In this document: piece by piece, positions 1 through 9,834 of the stretch | Layout: each line of letters opens with the position of its first letter | Numbering within the stretch: the stretch's first letter is position 1 | DNA from: Ammonifex sp. | GTDB lineage: Bacteria; Bacillota; Desulfotomaculia; Desulfotomaculales; Ammonificaceae | Direction: 5' to 3' | NCBI GenBank assembly: GCA_003604985.1 | Contig: QZIW01000025.1 | Location: 1 to 39,176, forward strand | DNA length: 39,176 nt | Notes under the pieces: generated by a model | What the model saw: the letters and a program-made list of their open reading frames with translations, nothing else | What the model was told of the DNA's origin: nothing | Database searches by the model: none | Program-made: the position numbers and the translations under genes

Positions 1-57
1 TTAACTTCGAACTTCGAACTGTCTAACTTTGAACTTAGAACTTTGAACTTACTTAAG
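1..57. repeat. Degenerate heptanucleotide-periodic repeat (TTYGAAC-like units)
   Basis: TTCGAAC TTCGAAC TGTCTAAC TTTGAAC TTAGAAC TTTGAAC read directly; the 7-nt period is not a multiple of 3; the block runs to the window edge. Confidence 0.8.
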
Positions 58-70
58 ATGGGGGCATGTT

Positions 71-1456
71 GTTCTGGAGTTAAAAGGTAAGAAAGTTCTG
101 GTTGTCGGCGCCGGGAAGAGCGGCGTCGCTGCGGCGCGGTTTCTTCGCGCCAAAGGCGCGGTGGTCAGCCTCACCGATATAAAACCTGCTGCGGCGCTAC
201 CTGAGGCTGCAGCGTTAGAGGTGGAGACCTTTTTTGGCGCCCACCCGCCGGCAGTGGGGTACGAGCTTCTCGTAGTCAGCCCCGGGGTTTCTCCGGCGGT
301 CGCACCCGTAGCCGAAGCCCGGGGGCGGGGAATTGAAGTAATCGGGGAACTCGAGCTGGCCTACCGCTATGCCCGGTCGCCGATTGTGGCCATTACCGGG
401 ACCAACGGGAAGACCACTACCACCGCCCTTGCCGGAGAGATATTCCGCGGGGCCGGGTGGCGCGTCCTGGTGGCCGGTAATATCGGCTTGCCTCTGGTGG
501 AGGTGGTCGAAACCGACCGGGCGGATGTGATCGTTGCCGAGGTTTCGAGCTTCCAACTTGAGACCACGCGCCATTTTCGCCCGCGTGTAGCGGTCATCCT
601 GAACGTGACTCCGGATCACCTTGACCGGCACGCAACGCTCGCCGGGTACGCGGAGGCAAAGGCACGGATTTTCGCCAACCAGGGGGAAGGAGACGCTACC
701 GTACTCAACGGTGACGACCGGGTGGTGGCGGCCATGCGGGGCCGGAGCCGTGCAAGGGTATTATTGTTCAGCCGGCGGCATACGCTTGACCGGGGAAGCT
801 TTGTCCAAGGCGGCAGGCTGGTGCTTAATTTACACGGTGCTCCGACCGACGTGTGCGGGGTTGCCGAAATTGCCATTCCCGGCGCGCACAACCTCGAAAA
901 CGCGCTTGCGGCCGCCACCGCGGCAGCTTTCCTGGACGTTCCGGCCCCCGTGATCGGCAACACCCTGCGGGAATTCAGAGGGGTGAGTCACCGCCTTGAG
1001 TTCGTGGCCGAGGTCAACGGGGTAACGTACATCAACGATTCCAAGGGCACGAACCCCGATGCGGCGATCAAGGCCCTGGAAGCCTACGACCGGCCGGTGG
1101 TGTTAATAGCCGGCGGCCGGAACAAAGGAAACGATTTCGGGTTGTTTGCCGCGAAAATCAAGGAAAAGGCAAGAGCGCTCGTGGTCTTGGGCGAGAGCGC
1201 GGAAGAAGTTGCGGCGGCCGCGGCACGAGCCGGGGTTAATAAAATTGCCCGGGCAAAAGATTTTGAGGAAGCGGTTTACCTGGCGCGGGAAGCGGCACGC
1301 CCGGGCGATGTGGTTTTGCTTTCGCCGGCGTGTGCCAGTTGGGATATGTTCAATAACTACGAGGAACGCGGCGAGCTTTTCAAGACCATCGTCCGTGGTT
1401 TCGCGGGAGCAGGTAAGGAAAAGCTGGAACACGCGGCAGCAAAGAACAGCCGTTAA
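71..1456 (+). CDS. murD: UDP-N-acetylmuramoylalanine--D-glutamate ligase (MurD)
   Basis: GTNGKTTTT ATP-binding motif and HNLENALAA; reading frame extends upstream of the tracked GTG (161) with VLELKGKKVLVVGAGKSGVAAARFLRAKGA, so the true N-terminus is near 71-74. Confidence 0.93.
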   Translation, partial: VLELKGKKVLVVGAGKSGVAAARFLRAKGAVVSLTDIKPAAALPEAAALEVETFFGAHPPAVGYELLVVSPGVSPAVAPVAEARGRGIEVIGELELAYRYARSPIVAITGTNGKTTTTALAGEIFRGAGWRVLVAGNIGLPLVEVVETDRADVIVAEVSSFQLETTRHFRPRVAVILNVTPDHLDRHATLAGYAEAKARIFANQGEGDATVLNGDDRVVAAMRGRSRARVLLFSRRHTLDRGSFVQGGRLVLNLHGAPTDVCGVAEIAIPGAHNLENALAAATAAAFLDVPAPVIGNTLREFRGVSHRLEFVAEVNGVTYINDSKGTNPDAAIKALEAYDRPVVLIAGGRNKGNDFGLFAAKIKEKARALVVLGESAEEVAAAAARAGVNKIARAKDFEEAVYLAREAARPGDVVLLSPACASWDMFNNYEERGELFKTIVRGFAGAGKEKLEHAAAKNSR

Positions 1457-1538
1457 CGTCGAGAAAGGCTCGCTGCGCCGTACCGAATAGCAGCGGCAAT
1501 TCCAATTCGGATCCGGGTTTGACAGGGGGAAAATGTAG

Positions 1539-2645
1539 GTGCGATCCCGTATTCGGGCCACGAAACCACCCGACTTCATCCTTTTTCTATGCGTACTCAC
1601 CCTGTTGAGCATCGGGGTGATCATGGTCTTCAGCGCCAGCGAGTATGCTGCCCTGGTGCGCTACCATGACACCTTTTACTTTTTCAAACGTCAGTTTTTT
1701 TACGCGCTCCTGGGAATAGCGGGGATGTTTTTCTTCCTCAGGTACGACAGCCAGAATTTCAAACGTCTCGCATCTCCCCTGCTGGCGATTTCTTTTCTGC
1801 TCCTTGTCATTGTGCTTCTTCCGGGCGTTGGACACGCTTCGCACGGGGCGCAGCGATGGATTGCCATCGGCCCTGTGACCTTCCAGCCTTCGGAGATTAT
1901 CAAATTCGGCATTGTTGTCTTCACGGCGTACGGCCTGAGCCGGCAGAGAACCCCGGTCAGGGGTTTCCGCGGTCTGTTGCCTTACCTGGGCCTCGCCGGT
2001 TTGGCGGGAGTACTTGTTCTGCTCCAACCGGACCTTGGTACGGCCATAGCGCTTACGGGTACGGTCTTCATGATGCTCTTTTGCGCCGGCGCGTCGCTGG
2101 CGTCCCTTAGTTCCATCGGTGTCTGTGCGGTTGCCGCGGTGGGGGCCGCCATTGCCATTGAACCCTATCGTATGCGTCGTTTTCTTGCCTTTCTCGATCC
2201 CTGGAAAGACCCCCTGGGCAGCGGTTTTCACATCATACAGTCGCTCTACGCACTTGGTTCAGGGGGGCTTTTCGGTATGGGCCTCGGGCAGGGGAAACAG
2301 AAATTCCTGTACCTGCCCGAACAGCATACGGACTTTATTTTTGCGGTAATCGGCGAAGAGTTGGGTTTAATCGGAACGGTGCTGGTGGTTTCCCTGTTCC
2401 TGGTTTTCATCTGGCGCGGGCTCCGGATTGCGCTCTATGCCCCGGATACCTTCTCCAGTCTTCTTGCCGCCGGGATTACCTCGGGCATCGGGCTTCAGGC
2501 ATTTATAAACATCGGCGTGGTCACGGGGAGCTTGCCGATTACCGGCATTCCCCTGCCGTTCATCAGTTTCGGCGGCACTTCGCTGGTATTCACGCTTGCG
2601 GCTGTAGGAGTGCTCCTTAACATTTCCCGCCAAACGGTCAGGTGA
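1539..2645 (+). CDS. ftsW: FtsW/RodA/SpoVE family peptidoglycan polymerase
   Basis: Multi-TM protein with QPDLGTAI, PEQHTDFIFAVIGEELG and GIPLPFISFGGTS motifs; GTG start with upstream purine-rich SD. Confidence 0.93.
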   Translation: MRSRIRATKPPDFILFLCVLTLLSIGVIMVFSASEYAALVRYHDTFYFFKRQFFYALLGIAGMFFFLRYDSQNFKRLASPLLAISFLLLVIVLLPGVGHASHGAQRWIAIGPVTFQPSEIIKFGIVVFTAYGLSRQRTPVRGFRGLLPYLGLAGLAGVLVLLQPDLGTAIALTGTVFMMLFCAGASLASLSSIGVCAVAAVGAAIAIEPYRMRRFLAFLDPWKDPLGSGFHIIQSLYALGSGGLFGMGLGQGKQKFLYLPEQHTDFIFAVIGEELGLIGTVLVVSLFLVFIWRGLRIALYAPDTFSSLLAAGITSGIGLQAFINIGVVTGSLPITGIPLPFISFGGTSLVFTLAAVGVLLNISRQTVR

Positions 2646-2649
2646 AGTA

Positions 2650-3783
2650 ATGGCAGAGTTGCGGTTCGTCGTAGCCGGCGGTGGAACGGGGGGGCATATA
2701 TACCCGGCCCTTGCCATAGCGCAAGGCCTGGGGAATACCTTTCCGGGATGCCGGGTGCTTTACGTCGGCACGTCGCGAGGACTGGAGGCGGACATTGTCC
2801 CGAGAGCCGGGATCCCTTTCAAACCGATCAGCGCCGCCGGGTTTAAAAGGCGCCTCACGGCAAAGAACCTATGGGCTGCATGCCTCGCCTTGCGTGGCGC
2901 GGCGGAGGCCTACCGTCTGGTGAAGTCCTTTCGGCCGCAGGCGGTGATAGGGACCGGCGGTTATGTTTCCGGCCCGGTGCTTCTGGCCGCCCAATTATTG
3001 CGCGTTCCGGTCCTGGTCCACGAGCAAAATGCGTTTCCCGGACTCACTAACAGGATCCTGGCGCGTGTGGCCGGCCGCGTTATGCTCACCTTTCCCGAAT
3101 CCGCCAGGTACTTGCCGCGCGGCGCCAGGGTGAGGGTGACCGGCCTGCCGGTCAGGGAGGAAATCAAACGCGTTGACCGTGAACAAGCCAGACTTGGGTT
3201 GGCTGAAGGCGCCGGGACCGTGATCCTGTCGTTCGGCGGCAGCCGTGGGGCCGAGAGGCTTAACCAGGCCATGGTCGACGTGGTTGAGGCTTTTCGCGGG
3301 AGGCCGGACGTAAAGCTTTACCACTCCACGGGAACCGCGGGGTACGAGGATTTTCTGCGGCTTTTAAAGTCGAAAGGTATAGACCTTCCAGAGCAGGGGA
3401 ACGTTACCATTGCACCCTATTTTTATCAAATAGCGGATTACCTTGCGGCGGCCGATCTCGTCATCTGCCGGGCGGGAGCTGCAACCATAGCGGAGTTGAC
3501 GTACCTCGGGCGGCCGGCGATTCTCATCCCTTATCCGTACGCGGCGGCCAACCACCAGGAGTTCAACGCTATGGCCCTGGGTAAGAAAGGGGCGGCCGTC
3601 GTGATTAAGAATGCGGAGCTTTCGGGGGCGCGCTTGCTGCGTGAGATTAACGCGCTCTTGGCCGCACCGGAGCGGCTGCGCCGGATAGCGGAAAACAGCG
3701 GCCGCCTTGCGAACCCGGATGCGCTGGAGGAGATCATGGCATGTGTGAGGGAACTTGTAACACCCGCACGAGGGCGAGCTTGA
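2650..3783 (+). CDS. murG: Undecaprenyldiphospho-muramoylpentapeptide beta-N-acetylglucosaminyltransferase
   Basis: GGGTGGHIYPALAIA N-terminus, GGSRGAERLN, and CRAGAATIAEL motif. Confidence 0.95.
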   Translation: MAELRFVVAGGGTGGHIYPALAIAQGLGNTFPGCRVLYVGTSRGLEADIVPRAGIPFKPISAAGFKRRLTAKNLWAACLALRGAAEAYRLVKSFRPQAVIGTGGYVSGPVLLAAQLLRVPVLVHEQNAFPGLTNRILARVAGRVMLTFPESARYLPRGARVRVTGLPVREEIKRVDREQARLGLAEGAGTVILSFGGSRGAERLNQAMVDVVEAFRGRPDVKLYHSTGTAGYEDFLRLLKSKGIDLPEQGNVTIAPYFYQIADYLAAADLVICRAGAATIAELTYLGRPAILIPYPYAAANHQEFNAMALGKKGAAVVIKNAELSGARLLREINALLAAPERLRRIAENSGRLANPDALEEIMACVRELVTPARGRA

Positions 3784-3891
3784 ACGAGCGGCTTCTCACC
3801 GCAATCTTCAGGCGGACAAGCCCGGTGACAGGCTGCTGTGAAGTTGCATAAAATACCGTGGATGCTAAGGCGGGAAGGAGTGTACAGGTGA

Positions 3892-5265
3892 ATGATGGTT
3901 AGAATACCGAAAAATGTTCATTTTATCGGTATTGGCGGGGCCGGCATGAGCGGTCTGGCCGCGCTTCTCCTGTCCCGCGGGCACCTTGTGACGGGTTCAG
4001 ACATGAAACCTTCCCCCGTTACGGAACGTTTACAAGGTATGGGGGCTGTTTTTTACACGGGACACGCCGCAAACCATCTGGGCGCCGCGGAACTGGTGGT
4101 TGTTTCCACGGCGATCAAGCCGGACAATGAAGAGGTTCTGGAGGCCCGAAAGCGCAGCATTCCGGTGATGAAAAGGGGAGAACTCCTGGCGGAAGTAATG
4201 CGCGGTTACCGTGGCGTTGCGGTTGCCGGTGCGCACGGCAAGACCACGACTACGGCCATGGTGGCAACGGTGTTGTCTGCGGGCGGATTTGACCCTACCG
4301 TTCTGGTCGGCGGCGAATGGCCGGCGATAGAAGGGAACTTCCGTTTAGGGCGCAGCGATTATTTCGTTACTGAAGCGGACGAAAGCGATGCTTCCTTCCT
4401 GCTGCTTTCACCCGAAGTGGCGGTGGTAACCAACGTCGAGAACGACCACTTGGACTACTACGGTGGCATGGATGCCCTGGTGGCGGCCTTTCGCGAGTTT
4501 GTGGGCAGAGTTCCGGACAACGGCCTTACGGTAGTCTGCCTCGATGACCCAAAATATGAAATGATTGCGGGTCGGGCACAAGGAACGGTGGTCACCTATG
4601 GGGAAAAACCGAAAGCGGACTTTCAGGTTAGGGATATGGAGTTAAGAGGCCTGGTTTCCACGGGGGGGTTGTACTTCCGGGGAAGATTCATAGGGCGCTT
4701 GACACTGAACGTCCCCGGTCGGCACAACCTGCTCAATGCGGCCTGCGCGGTCGCGGTCGGCCTTCATTTCGGGGTAACATTTGAAAACGCCGCTGAGGGA
4801 TTGGTTTGCTTCAAACCCGTAAAACGTCGTTTCGAAAGGTTGGGGGAAGCCGCCGGTGTCTGTGTTGTGGACGATTACGCTCACCATCCGACCGAAATTA
4901 CAGCGACCATCCAGGCGGCGCGGCAGCTCAATCCGGGACGGGTTGTGGCGGTCTTCCAGCCGCACCGCTACACCAGAACGGCCCTGCTGTATGAAGAGTT
5001 CGGAAGGGCTTTTGGCGCGGCCGACCTGGTAGTGGTCGACGAAATATATGGTGCCGGGGAAAAGCCGCTAAGCGGTGTCAGCGCCGACTTGATCCGGGAA
5101 GCCATCGCCCGGAACGGGCAGGAAGCGCTCCGGCTGCCGGGCGACGGCGGTGCCGCTTACCTGGAGCGCATCGTCCGGCCGGGCGATGTGGTATTGACCC
5201 TGGGGGCCGGCGACATTTACAAGGTCGGCCAGGATTTGGTCAAACTAATGGCACAGCGCTTCTGA
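3892..5265 (+). CDS. murC: UDP-N-acetylmuramate--L-alanine ligase
   Basis: HFIGIGGAGMSGLA, GAHGKTTTTAM and DDYAHHPTEI motifs; start at 3892 or 3895. Confidence 0.95.
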   Translation: MMVRIPKNVHFIGIGGAGMSGLAALLLSRGHLVTGSDMKPSPVTERLQGMGAVFYTGHAANHLGAAELVVVSTAIKPDNEEVLEARKRSIPVMKRGELLAEVMRGYRGVAVAGAHGKTTTTAMVATVLSAGGFDPTVLVGGEWPAIEGNFRLGRSDYFVTEADESDASFLLLSPEVAVVTNVENDHLDYYGGMDALVAAFREFVGRVPDNGLTVVCLDDPKYEMIAGRAQGTVVTYGEKPKADFQVRDMELRGLVSTGGLYFRGRFIGRLTLNVPGRHNLLNAACAVAVGLHFGVTFENAAEGLVCFKPVKRRFERLGEAAGVCVVDDYAHHPTEITATIQAARQLNPGRVVAVFQPHRYTRTALLYEEFGRAFGAADLVVVDEIYGAGEKPLSGVSADLIREAIARNGQEALRLPGDGGAAYLERIVRPGDVVLTLGAGDIYKVGQDLVKLMAQRF

Positions 5266-5395
5266 CCGGCCTCTTACGGGATATCGGTTTCCGGAAAAGC
5301 GCGTCCGTCCACGGAGGTCCTCGATTTTTCCCGCTGATGTTAATAGACCGTACTTTAAACGGCTTGCGCAGCATGTCTTTGGAGGAAAAACAGCA

Positions 5396-6361
5396 ATGTC
5401 TTATCTGCCGCAGAGGGTTACGAGCAGGATTGAAGGAAAGATACTCTACAACGAACCTTTAAGAAATCATACCACCTGGCGTATCGGCGGTCCGGCCGAT
5501 GTGTTCATAGAACCGGCTTCACGCAAAGATATCGCGTTGCTCCTCGAGTTTGCCAGGGAGAACAACCAGCCGGTTACGGTAATCGGGAACGGTTCGAACC
5601 TGCTTGTAAGCGACAACGGTTTAAAGGGGGTGGTGATCAAAATCGGTGACGCACTGGGGCACGTGCGCATCGTTGAGGAAAAGCTGATTGCGGAAGCCGG
5701 AGCAAAACTGGGGCGCGTCACGGCTATCGCCCAGGCTGCCGGGTTGGGGGGACTCGAGTTCGCCGTAGGGATACCGGCCAGCATAGGCGGGGCGGTTACG
5801 ATGAACGCGGGGGCCAACGGCGCTGCGATGGCCGACGTTGTGGATACGGTAACGGTCATGGACTACCAGGCCCGGGAGCATGTTTTGAGCGCCGCCGACC
5901 TCGACTTCGGTTACCGCACCTCAAGACTGCAACGTCTGGAGGCGGTAGTCGTGGAGATCGAACTCCGGCTGGCGCCGTGCGACCCTTTAGAGATAAGGCG
6001 GCGGAGCGAGGAGTATCTCAGGCGGAGGCGCGTTACGCAGCCATTGGATTCCCCGAGTGCCGGGAGTGTTTTTAAAAACCCACCCGGCGAAGCCGCCGGG
6101 CGCTTGATTGAACTTGCCGGGGCGAAAGGCCTGCGGGTTGGAGACGCGGTGGTTTCCGAAAAACACGCGAATTTCATCATTAACGCGGGAAAGGCGAAGT
6201 CGGAAGACGTACTGCTGCTAATCGGGAGAGTAAGAGAAATGGTGCGGGATAAGTTTGGCATTGAGTTAGAACTCGAGGTGAAAGTAATTGGCAATAGCGG
6301 GGCGGGATGGCTGGATGCGATTTGTCATCAAGGGTCCAAACCGCTTGCAGGGAGCGATTAA
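5396..6361 (+). CDS. murB: UDP-N-acetylenolpyruvoylglucosamine reductase
   Basis: NHTTWRIGGPAD, GNGSNLLVSD, GIPASIGGAVTMNAGA and GSVFKNP motifs. Confidence 0.95.
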   Translation: MSYLPQRVTSRIEGKILYNEPLRNHTTWRIGGPADVFIEPASRKDIALLLEFARENNQPVTVIGNGSNLLVSDNGLKGVVIKIGDALGHVRIVEEKLIAEAGAKLGRVTAIAQAAGLGGLEFAVGIPASIGGAVTMNAGANGAAMADVVDTVTVMDYQAREHVLSAADLDFGYRTSRLQRLEAVVVEIELRLAPCDPLEIRRRSEEYLRRRRVTQPLDSPSAGSVFKNPPGEAAGRLIELAGAKGLRVGDAVVSEKHANFIINAGKAKSEDVLLLIGRVREMVRDKFGIELELEVKVIGNSGAGWLDAICHQGSKPLAGSD

Positions 6362-7565
6362 AGTAAGCGGCGCGAAAAATGCTGCACTTCCAATTTTGGC
6401 TGCGACTTTACTGTGCGACGGGGTAAGTGTAATCGAAGGAGTTCCTCGATTAAACGACGTAGATGTAATGTGCGAAGTAATGAAGCCGCTGGGAGTAGAA
6501 TGCCGGTGGCAGAATGAAAACATTCTGGTAGACACTACAAAGATCAGGCTTGAGGAAATTTCCGAAAAGTTAATGCGGCGGATGCGAGCTTCCTGTTTGG
6601 TTTTGGGACCACTTTTGGCCCGGTTCGGGCACGTCAAAATTTCGCAACCCGGGGGGTGCAATATAGGTTCACGCCCTATTGATCTCCACTTAAAAGGGTT
6701 GAGGGCCCTCGGGGCCGAAATAACGGAGCGGTCGGGGTATCTCATTGCTAAGAGCAACCGGTTGAAAGGCGCGGAGATTCATCTTGATGTTCCGAGCGTG
6801 GGGGCAACGGAGAACCTGATCATGGCTGCTGTTTTCGCGGAAGGCACAACAGTGATCAGGAACGCGGCCAAGGAGCCCGAGATCGTGGACTTACAAAACT
6901 TTCTAAACCGCGCAGGGGGCCGGATCCGCGGTGCAGGCACTCCGACCATCAGGATCGACGAGGTAAAGTCGCTGGTCGGGCCGAAAGGCCATCGGGTAAT
7001 CTCCGACAGGATCGAAGCCGGCACCCATATCATCGCGGCGGCACTCTCGGGCGGCGACGTGGTCGTACAAAACGTGATCCCGGAACACGTGGAACCCTTG
7101 CTCGCAAAACTGCGAGAGGCGGGGGTCGGCATTGAATTACACGGCGATACGGTCCGGATCTGGCGGGAAGGCGGCATCAAAGCGGTGGATATCCGGACCA
7201 TGCCCTACCCCGGCTTTCCTACGGACCTCCAGGCACAGATGTGCGTGTTGCTGGCAGTCGCCGAAGGTACCAGTGTGGTCACGGAGACTGTCTTCGAAAA
7301 CCGTTTCAAACACATTCCCGAACTCCGCCGGATGGGAGTGGATATCTATATCGAAGGCCGGACCGTGGTGATTCGGGGCGTCGAGAAACTTAGCGGGGCT
7401 CACGTTGAAGCACCCGACCTGCGTGCAGGGGCGGCGTTGGTACTGGCGGGTTTAATCGCCGAGAACAGTACGGTGGTCGATAATATCGAGCACATCGACC
7501 GCGGTTATGAGGCTCTGGAAGAGAAATACCAGACCCTGGGAGCTTCCATTGAAAGGGTTAGCTAG
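6315..7565 (+). CDS. murA: UDP-N-acetylglucosamine 1-carboxyvinyltransferase
   Basis: [33 protein letters not shown]; likely ATG at 6315 (tracked ORF begins at 6288). Confidence 0.94.
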   Translation: MRFVIKGPNRLQGAIKVSGAKNAALPILAATLLCDGVSVIEGVPRLNDVDVMCEVMKPLGVECRWQNENILVDTTKIRLEEISEKLMRRMRASCLVLGPLLARFGHVKISQPGGCNIGSRPIDLHLKGLRALGAEITERSGYLIAKSNRLKGAEIHLDVPSVGATENLIMAAVFAEGTTVIRNAAKEPEIVDLQNFLNRAGGRIRGAGTPTIRIDEVKSLVGPKGHRVISDRIEAGTHIIAAALSGGDVVVQNVIPEHVEPLLAKLREAGVGIELHGDTVRIWREGGIKAVDIRTMPYPGFPTDLQAQMCVLLAVAEGTSVVTETVFENRFKHIPELRRMGVDIYIEGRTVVIRGVEKLSGAHVEAPDLRAGAALVLAGLIAENSTVVDNIEHIDRGYEALEEKYQTLGASIERVS

Positions 7566-7581
7566 TTGTCCAAAACGTTTA

Positions 7582-7649
7582 CTTCGGGGAGCGCACCCCA
7601 GTAAAAAGGCAATTGCAGTCGTTTCCTATCCGAAGGGACGGCTTTTTTT
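7582..7649 (+). terminator. Candidate intrinsic terminator/attenuator upstream of ftsQ
   Basis: GTCGTTTCC (7618-7626) pairs with GGGACGGC (7635-7642), three G-U pairs, followed by T7; CTTCGG (7582-7587) can alternatively pair with CCGAAG (7630-7635). Confidence 0.5.
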
Positions 7650-7652
7650 CTA

Positions 7653-8516
7653 TTGTATTGGTGGACAGGTACTGGTTATATTGTAGTTAAGCGAGGCCGA
7701 CACTTGGTGGGAAAGCCCGAAAAACCCAAAAGCAATACCCTTGAACGAATCTGCATCTTATTACTGCTTCTGTTTACGGGGTTCGTTTTGTTAAATTCCT
7801 CCTTTTTTTACATAAGCGAGGTCACGGTTACAGGAAATAAATCTCTAACACCGGAGGAAATTACCAAGGCTGCTGGAATTCCTATAGGTGAGAACATTTT
7901 TCGGATAAACCTGCGCGACGCTGCCGCACGGGTGAAAGCAATTCCTGCCGTTAAAGACGTACGGCTGGCCCGCCGCTTGCCGGCGCGGGTGGCGATCATG
8001 CTGACCGAAAGGGAAGCGGTGGCCTTAGTCTCCGGGAGGGACGGCTTTTACGGTCTGGATGAAGGTGGGGTGTGCATCCGGAAGGTTAACGCCGCCGATC
8101 CCCTTCCCATCTTAACCGGTGTTGGTATTGCGCCTTTGCCCGGAGGAGATCTAACAACGGAAGGATTCCGTACTGCGGTTTTGGTCTTGAAATCCCTGGA
8201 TGGGGACCTCATTTCAGGACTTGCAGAAATACACATTACTCCTTTAAGGTCGGTTGAAGCTTACACTACCGAGGGAGTGAAAATCTGTTTCGGCCGGCCG
8301 GAAGAACTGGCGGAGAAGGGAAAAATGCTTTGCGGCATACTCAAGGAAGTTGAGGACCGCAAAGTGGTATACATTGACCTGAGTGTCACTAAACGGCCTG
8401 TGGTTAAGTTTGCAGGCCAGGGGGTACACGAGAGTGCGGATAATGCACCTGTCAATGCTGCTGGTGGCCCTCTTTCTGGGAGTGATGCTGGCGGTACAGT
8501 TTCGGTTGTCCCGTGA
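7653..8516 (+). CDS. ftsQ: Cell division protein FtsQ/DivIB (POTRA domain)
   Basis: Single N-terminal TM followed by ISEVTVTGNKSLTPEEITKAAGIPIGENIFRINL POTRA; start could be 7705/7708 (TTG/GTG). Confidence 0.85.
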   Translation: MYWWTGTGYIVVKRGRHLVGKPEKPKSNTLERICILLLLLFTGFVLLNSSFFYISEVTVTGNKSLTPEEITKAAGIPIGENIFRINLRDAAARVKAIPAVKDVRLARRLPARVAIMLTEREAVALVSGRDGFYGLDEGGVCIRKVNAADPLPILTGVGIAPLPGGDLTTEGFRTAVLVLKSLDGDLISGLAEIHITPLRSVEAYTTEGVKICFGRPEELAEKGKMLCGILKEVEDRKVVYIDLSVTKRPVVKFAGQGVHESADNAPVNAAGGPLSGSDAGGTVSVVP

Positions 8517-9141
8517 CATCGAACGTACCGTTCCGATCCAGAGGGTACAGCGTCTCACTACCCAGGTAGCATCGGCGCGAAAAGAAAGAGACAAGTTCCA
8601 GATTCGGGTGGCGGGGCTGAGGGACGAGCTTGATGCGGTTACCACCCAGGCCGGGCTTAAACCGCTGAAAGAAAAACTCATTCAGTACCGCATCGAAGCC
8701 GGCTTGATTCCGGTCACCGGGCCCGGGGTCGAGGTGAGTTTGAATGACAGTAACACCGCTCTCCAGCCCGGGCAAAACCCCAACCTTTACGTGTTGCACG
8801 ATGAGGACGTGTTGCGGGTGCTGAACGAACTGCGTGCCGCCGGCGCCGAGGTGATGGCCATCAACGGGGAGCGGTTGCTTTCCACTAGCGAAGTACGGTG
8901 TATAGGGCCCACCATTTTAGTGAACAAGGTAAGGCGGGTTGCCGCGCCGTTTGTGATCACAGCTATCGGGGAGCCCGATACAATGATCAGCGCTTTAAAA
9001 ATGCGCGGTGGTGTGGTTGACACCCTCCAGCAGTTCTGGGGTATACAGGTTTCGGTTAAAAGGTTGAACCAGGTGACTATTCCGGCGTACAGAGGAAGCC
9101 GTGTATTCACGCATGCCAGGGAAGTTGGGGGGGGGCAATAG
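8443..9141 (+). CDS. DUF881 family protein (YlxW/YlxX-like), copy 1
   Basis: N-terminal TM, coiled coil, GPGVEVSLNDS... VLNELRAAGAEVMAINGERLLSTSEVRC; ATG at 8443 with hydrophobic N-terminus. Confidence 0.85.
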   Translation: MHLSMLLVALFLGVMLAVQFRLSRDIERTVPIQRVQRLTTQVASARKERDKFQIRVAGLRDELDAVTTQAGLKPLKEKLIQYRIEAGLIPVTGPGVEVSLNDSNTALQPGQNPNLYVLHDEDVLRVLNELRAAGAEVMAINGERLLSTSEVRCIGPTILVNKVRRVAAPFVITAIGEPDTMISALKMRGGVVDTLQQFWGIQVSVKRLNQVTIPAYRGSRVFTHAREVGGGQ

Positions 9142-9834
9142 GTGTCCAAACGTTATACGATCGGTCTGGTAGCGCTCGTGTTGGGCCTGATGTTGGCGCT
9201 GCAATTCCGTACCACGCAAAATACCGAGCCGACCGTACCGTATGACCGGGCCAGCGAGTTGACTGCGGAACTCAGGGCTTTGGAAAAAGAGACGACCGGA
9301 CTGGAGGCTGATGCCGGCGATCTCGAGAGAAAACTCTCCCGTGCGCGTATGGGATATACCCAGGCGGAAGAAATCTTAAGAGCGGAAGTAAAAGACGCGG
9401 CGGTGATTGCCGGTGTGGCCCCTGTCGAAGGGCCCGGTGTAAGGGTAAGGATTAGCGATCCGGGAGAGCGCGGAGCCCAGAGCGGGATCTTCACCGTCCG
9501 CGATGAAGACCTCTTGAAGCTAATAAACGAGTTGCGTGCGGCAGGAGCTGAAGCGATGAGTATCAACAGACAGCGTATTGTGTCTACCTCGGAAGTGCGT
9601 TTGGCGGGCTCAGTCATAAACGTTAATACGCAGAAGATTACCCCGCCGTACGAAATTCTGGCTATAGGAGGGCCCGCCGCGCTCAGGAGCAGCCTCGAAA
9701 TCAGGAACGGACTGGTTGAAACCCTCCGGGACTGGGGGATGGAGGTAACGGTGGAGGATAAGGATCACATTGTCATTCCGGCATATAGAGGGTCCTTGAG
9801 GTTCGAGTTTGCACGGCAGGCAAGGGAAGGTTAG
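9142..9834 (+). CDS. DUF881 family protein (YlxW/YlxX-like), copy 2
   Basis: GPGVRVRISD... LINELRAAGAEAMSINRQRIVSTSEVRLAG, paralogous to the preceding ORF; GTG start right after the upstream TAG. Confidence 0.86.
   Translation: MSKRYTIGLVALVLGLMLALQFRTTQNTEPTVPYDRASELTAELRALEKETTGLEADAGDLERKLSRARMGYTQAEEILRAEVKDAAVIAGVAPVEGPGVRVRISDPGERGAQSGIFTVRDEDLLKLINELRAAGAEAMSINRQRIVSTSEVRLAGSVINVNTQKITPPYEILAIGGPAALRSSLEIRNGLVETLRDWGMEVTVEDKDHIVIPAYRGSLRFEFARQAREG

Noticed and set aside
6380-6640. AT-richer 5' part of murA as horizontally acquired segment
   Set aside because: The shift is mild and the protein is a normal MurA; not enough to claim recombination without a computed GC3/codon analysis
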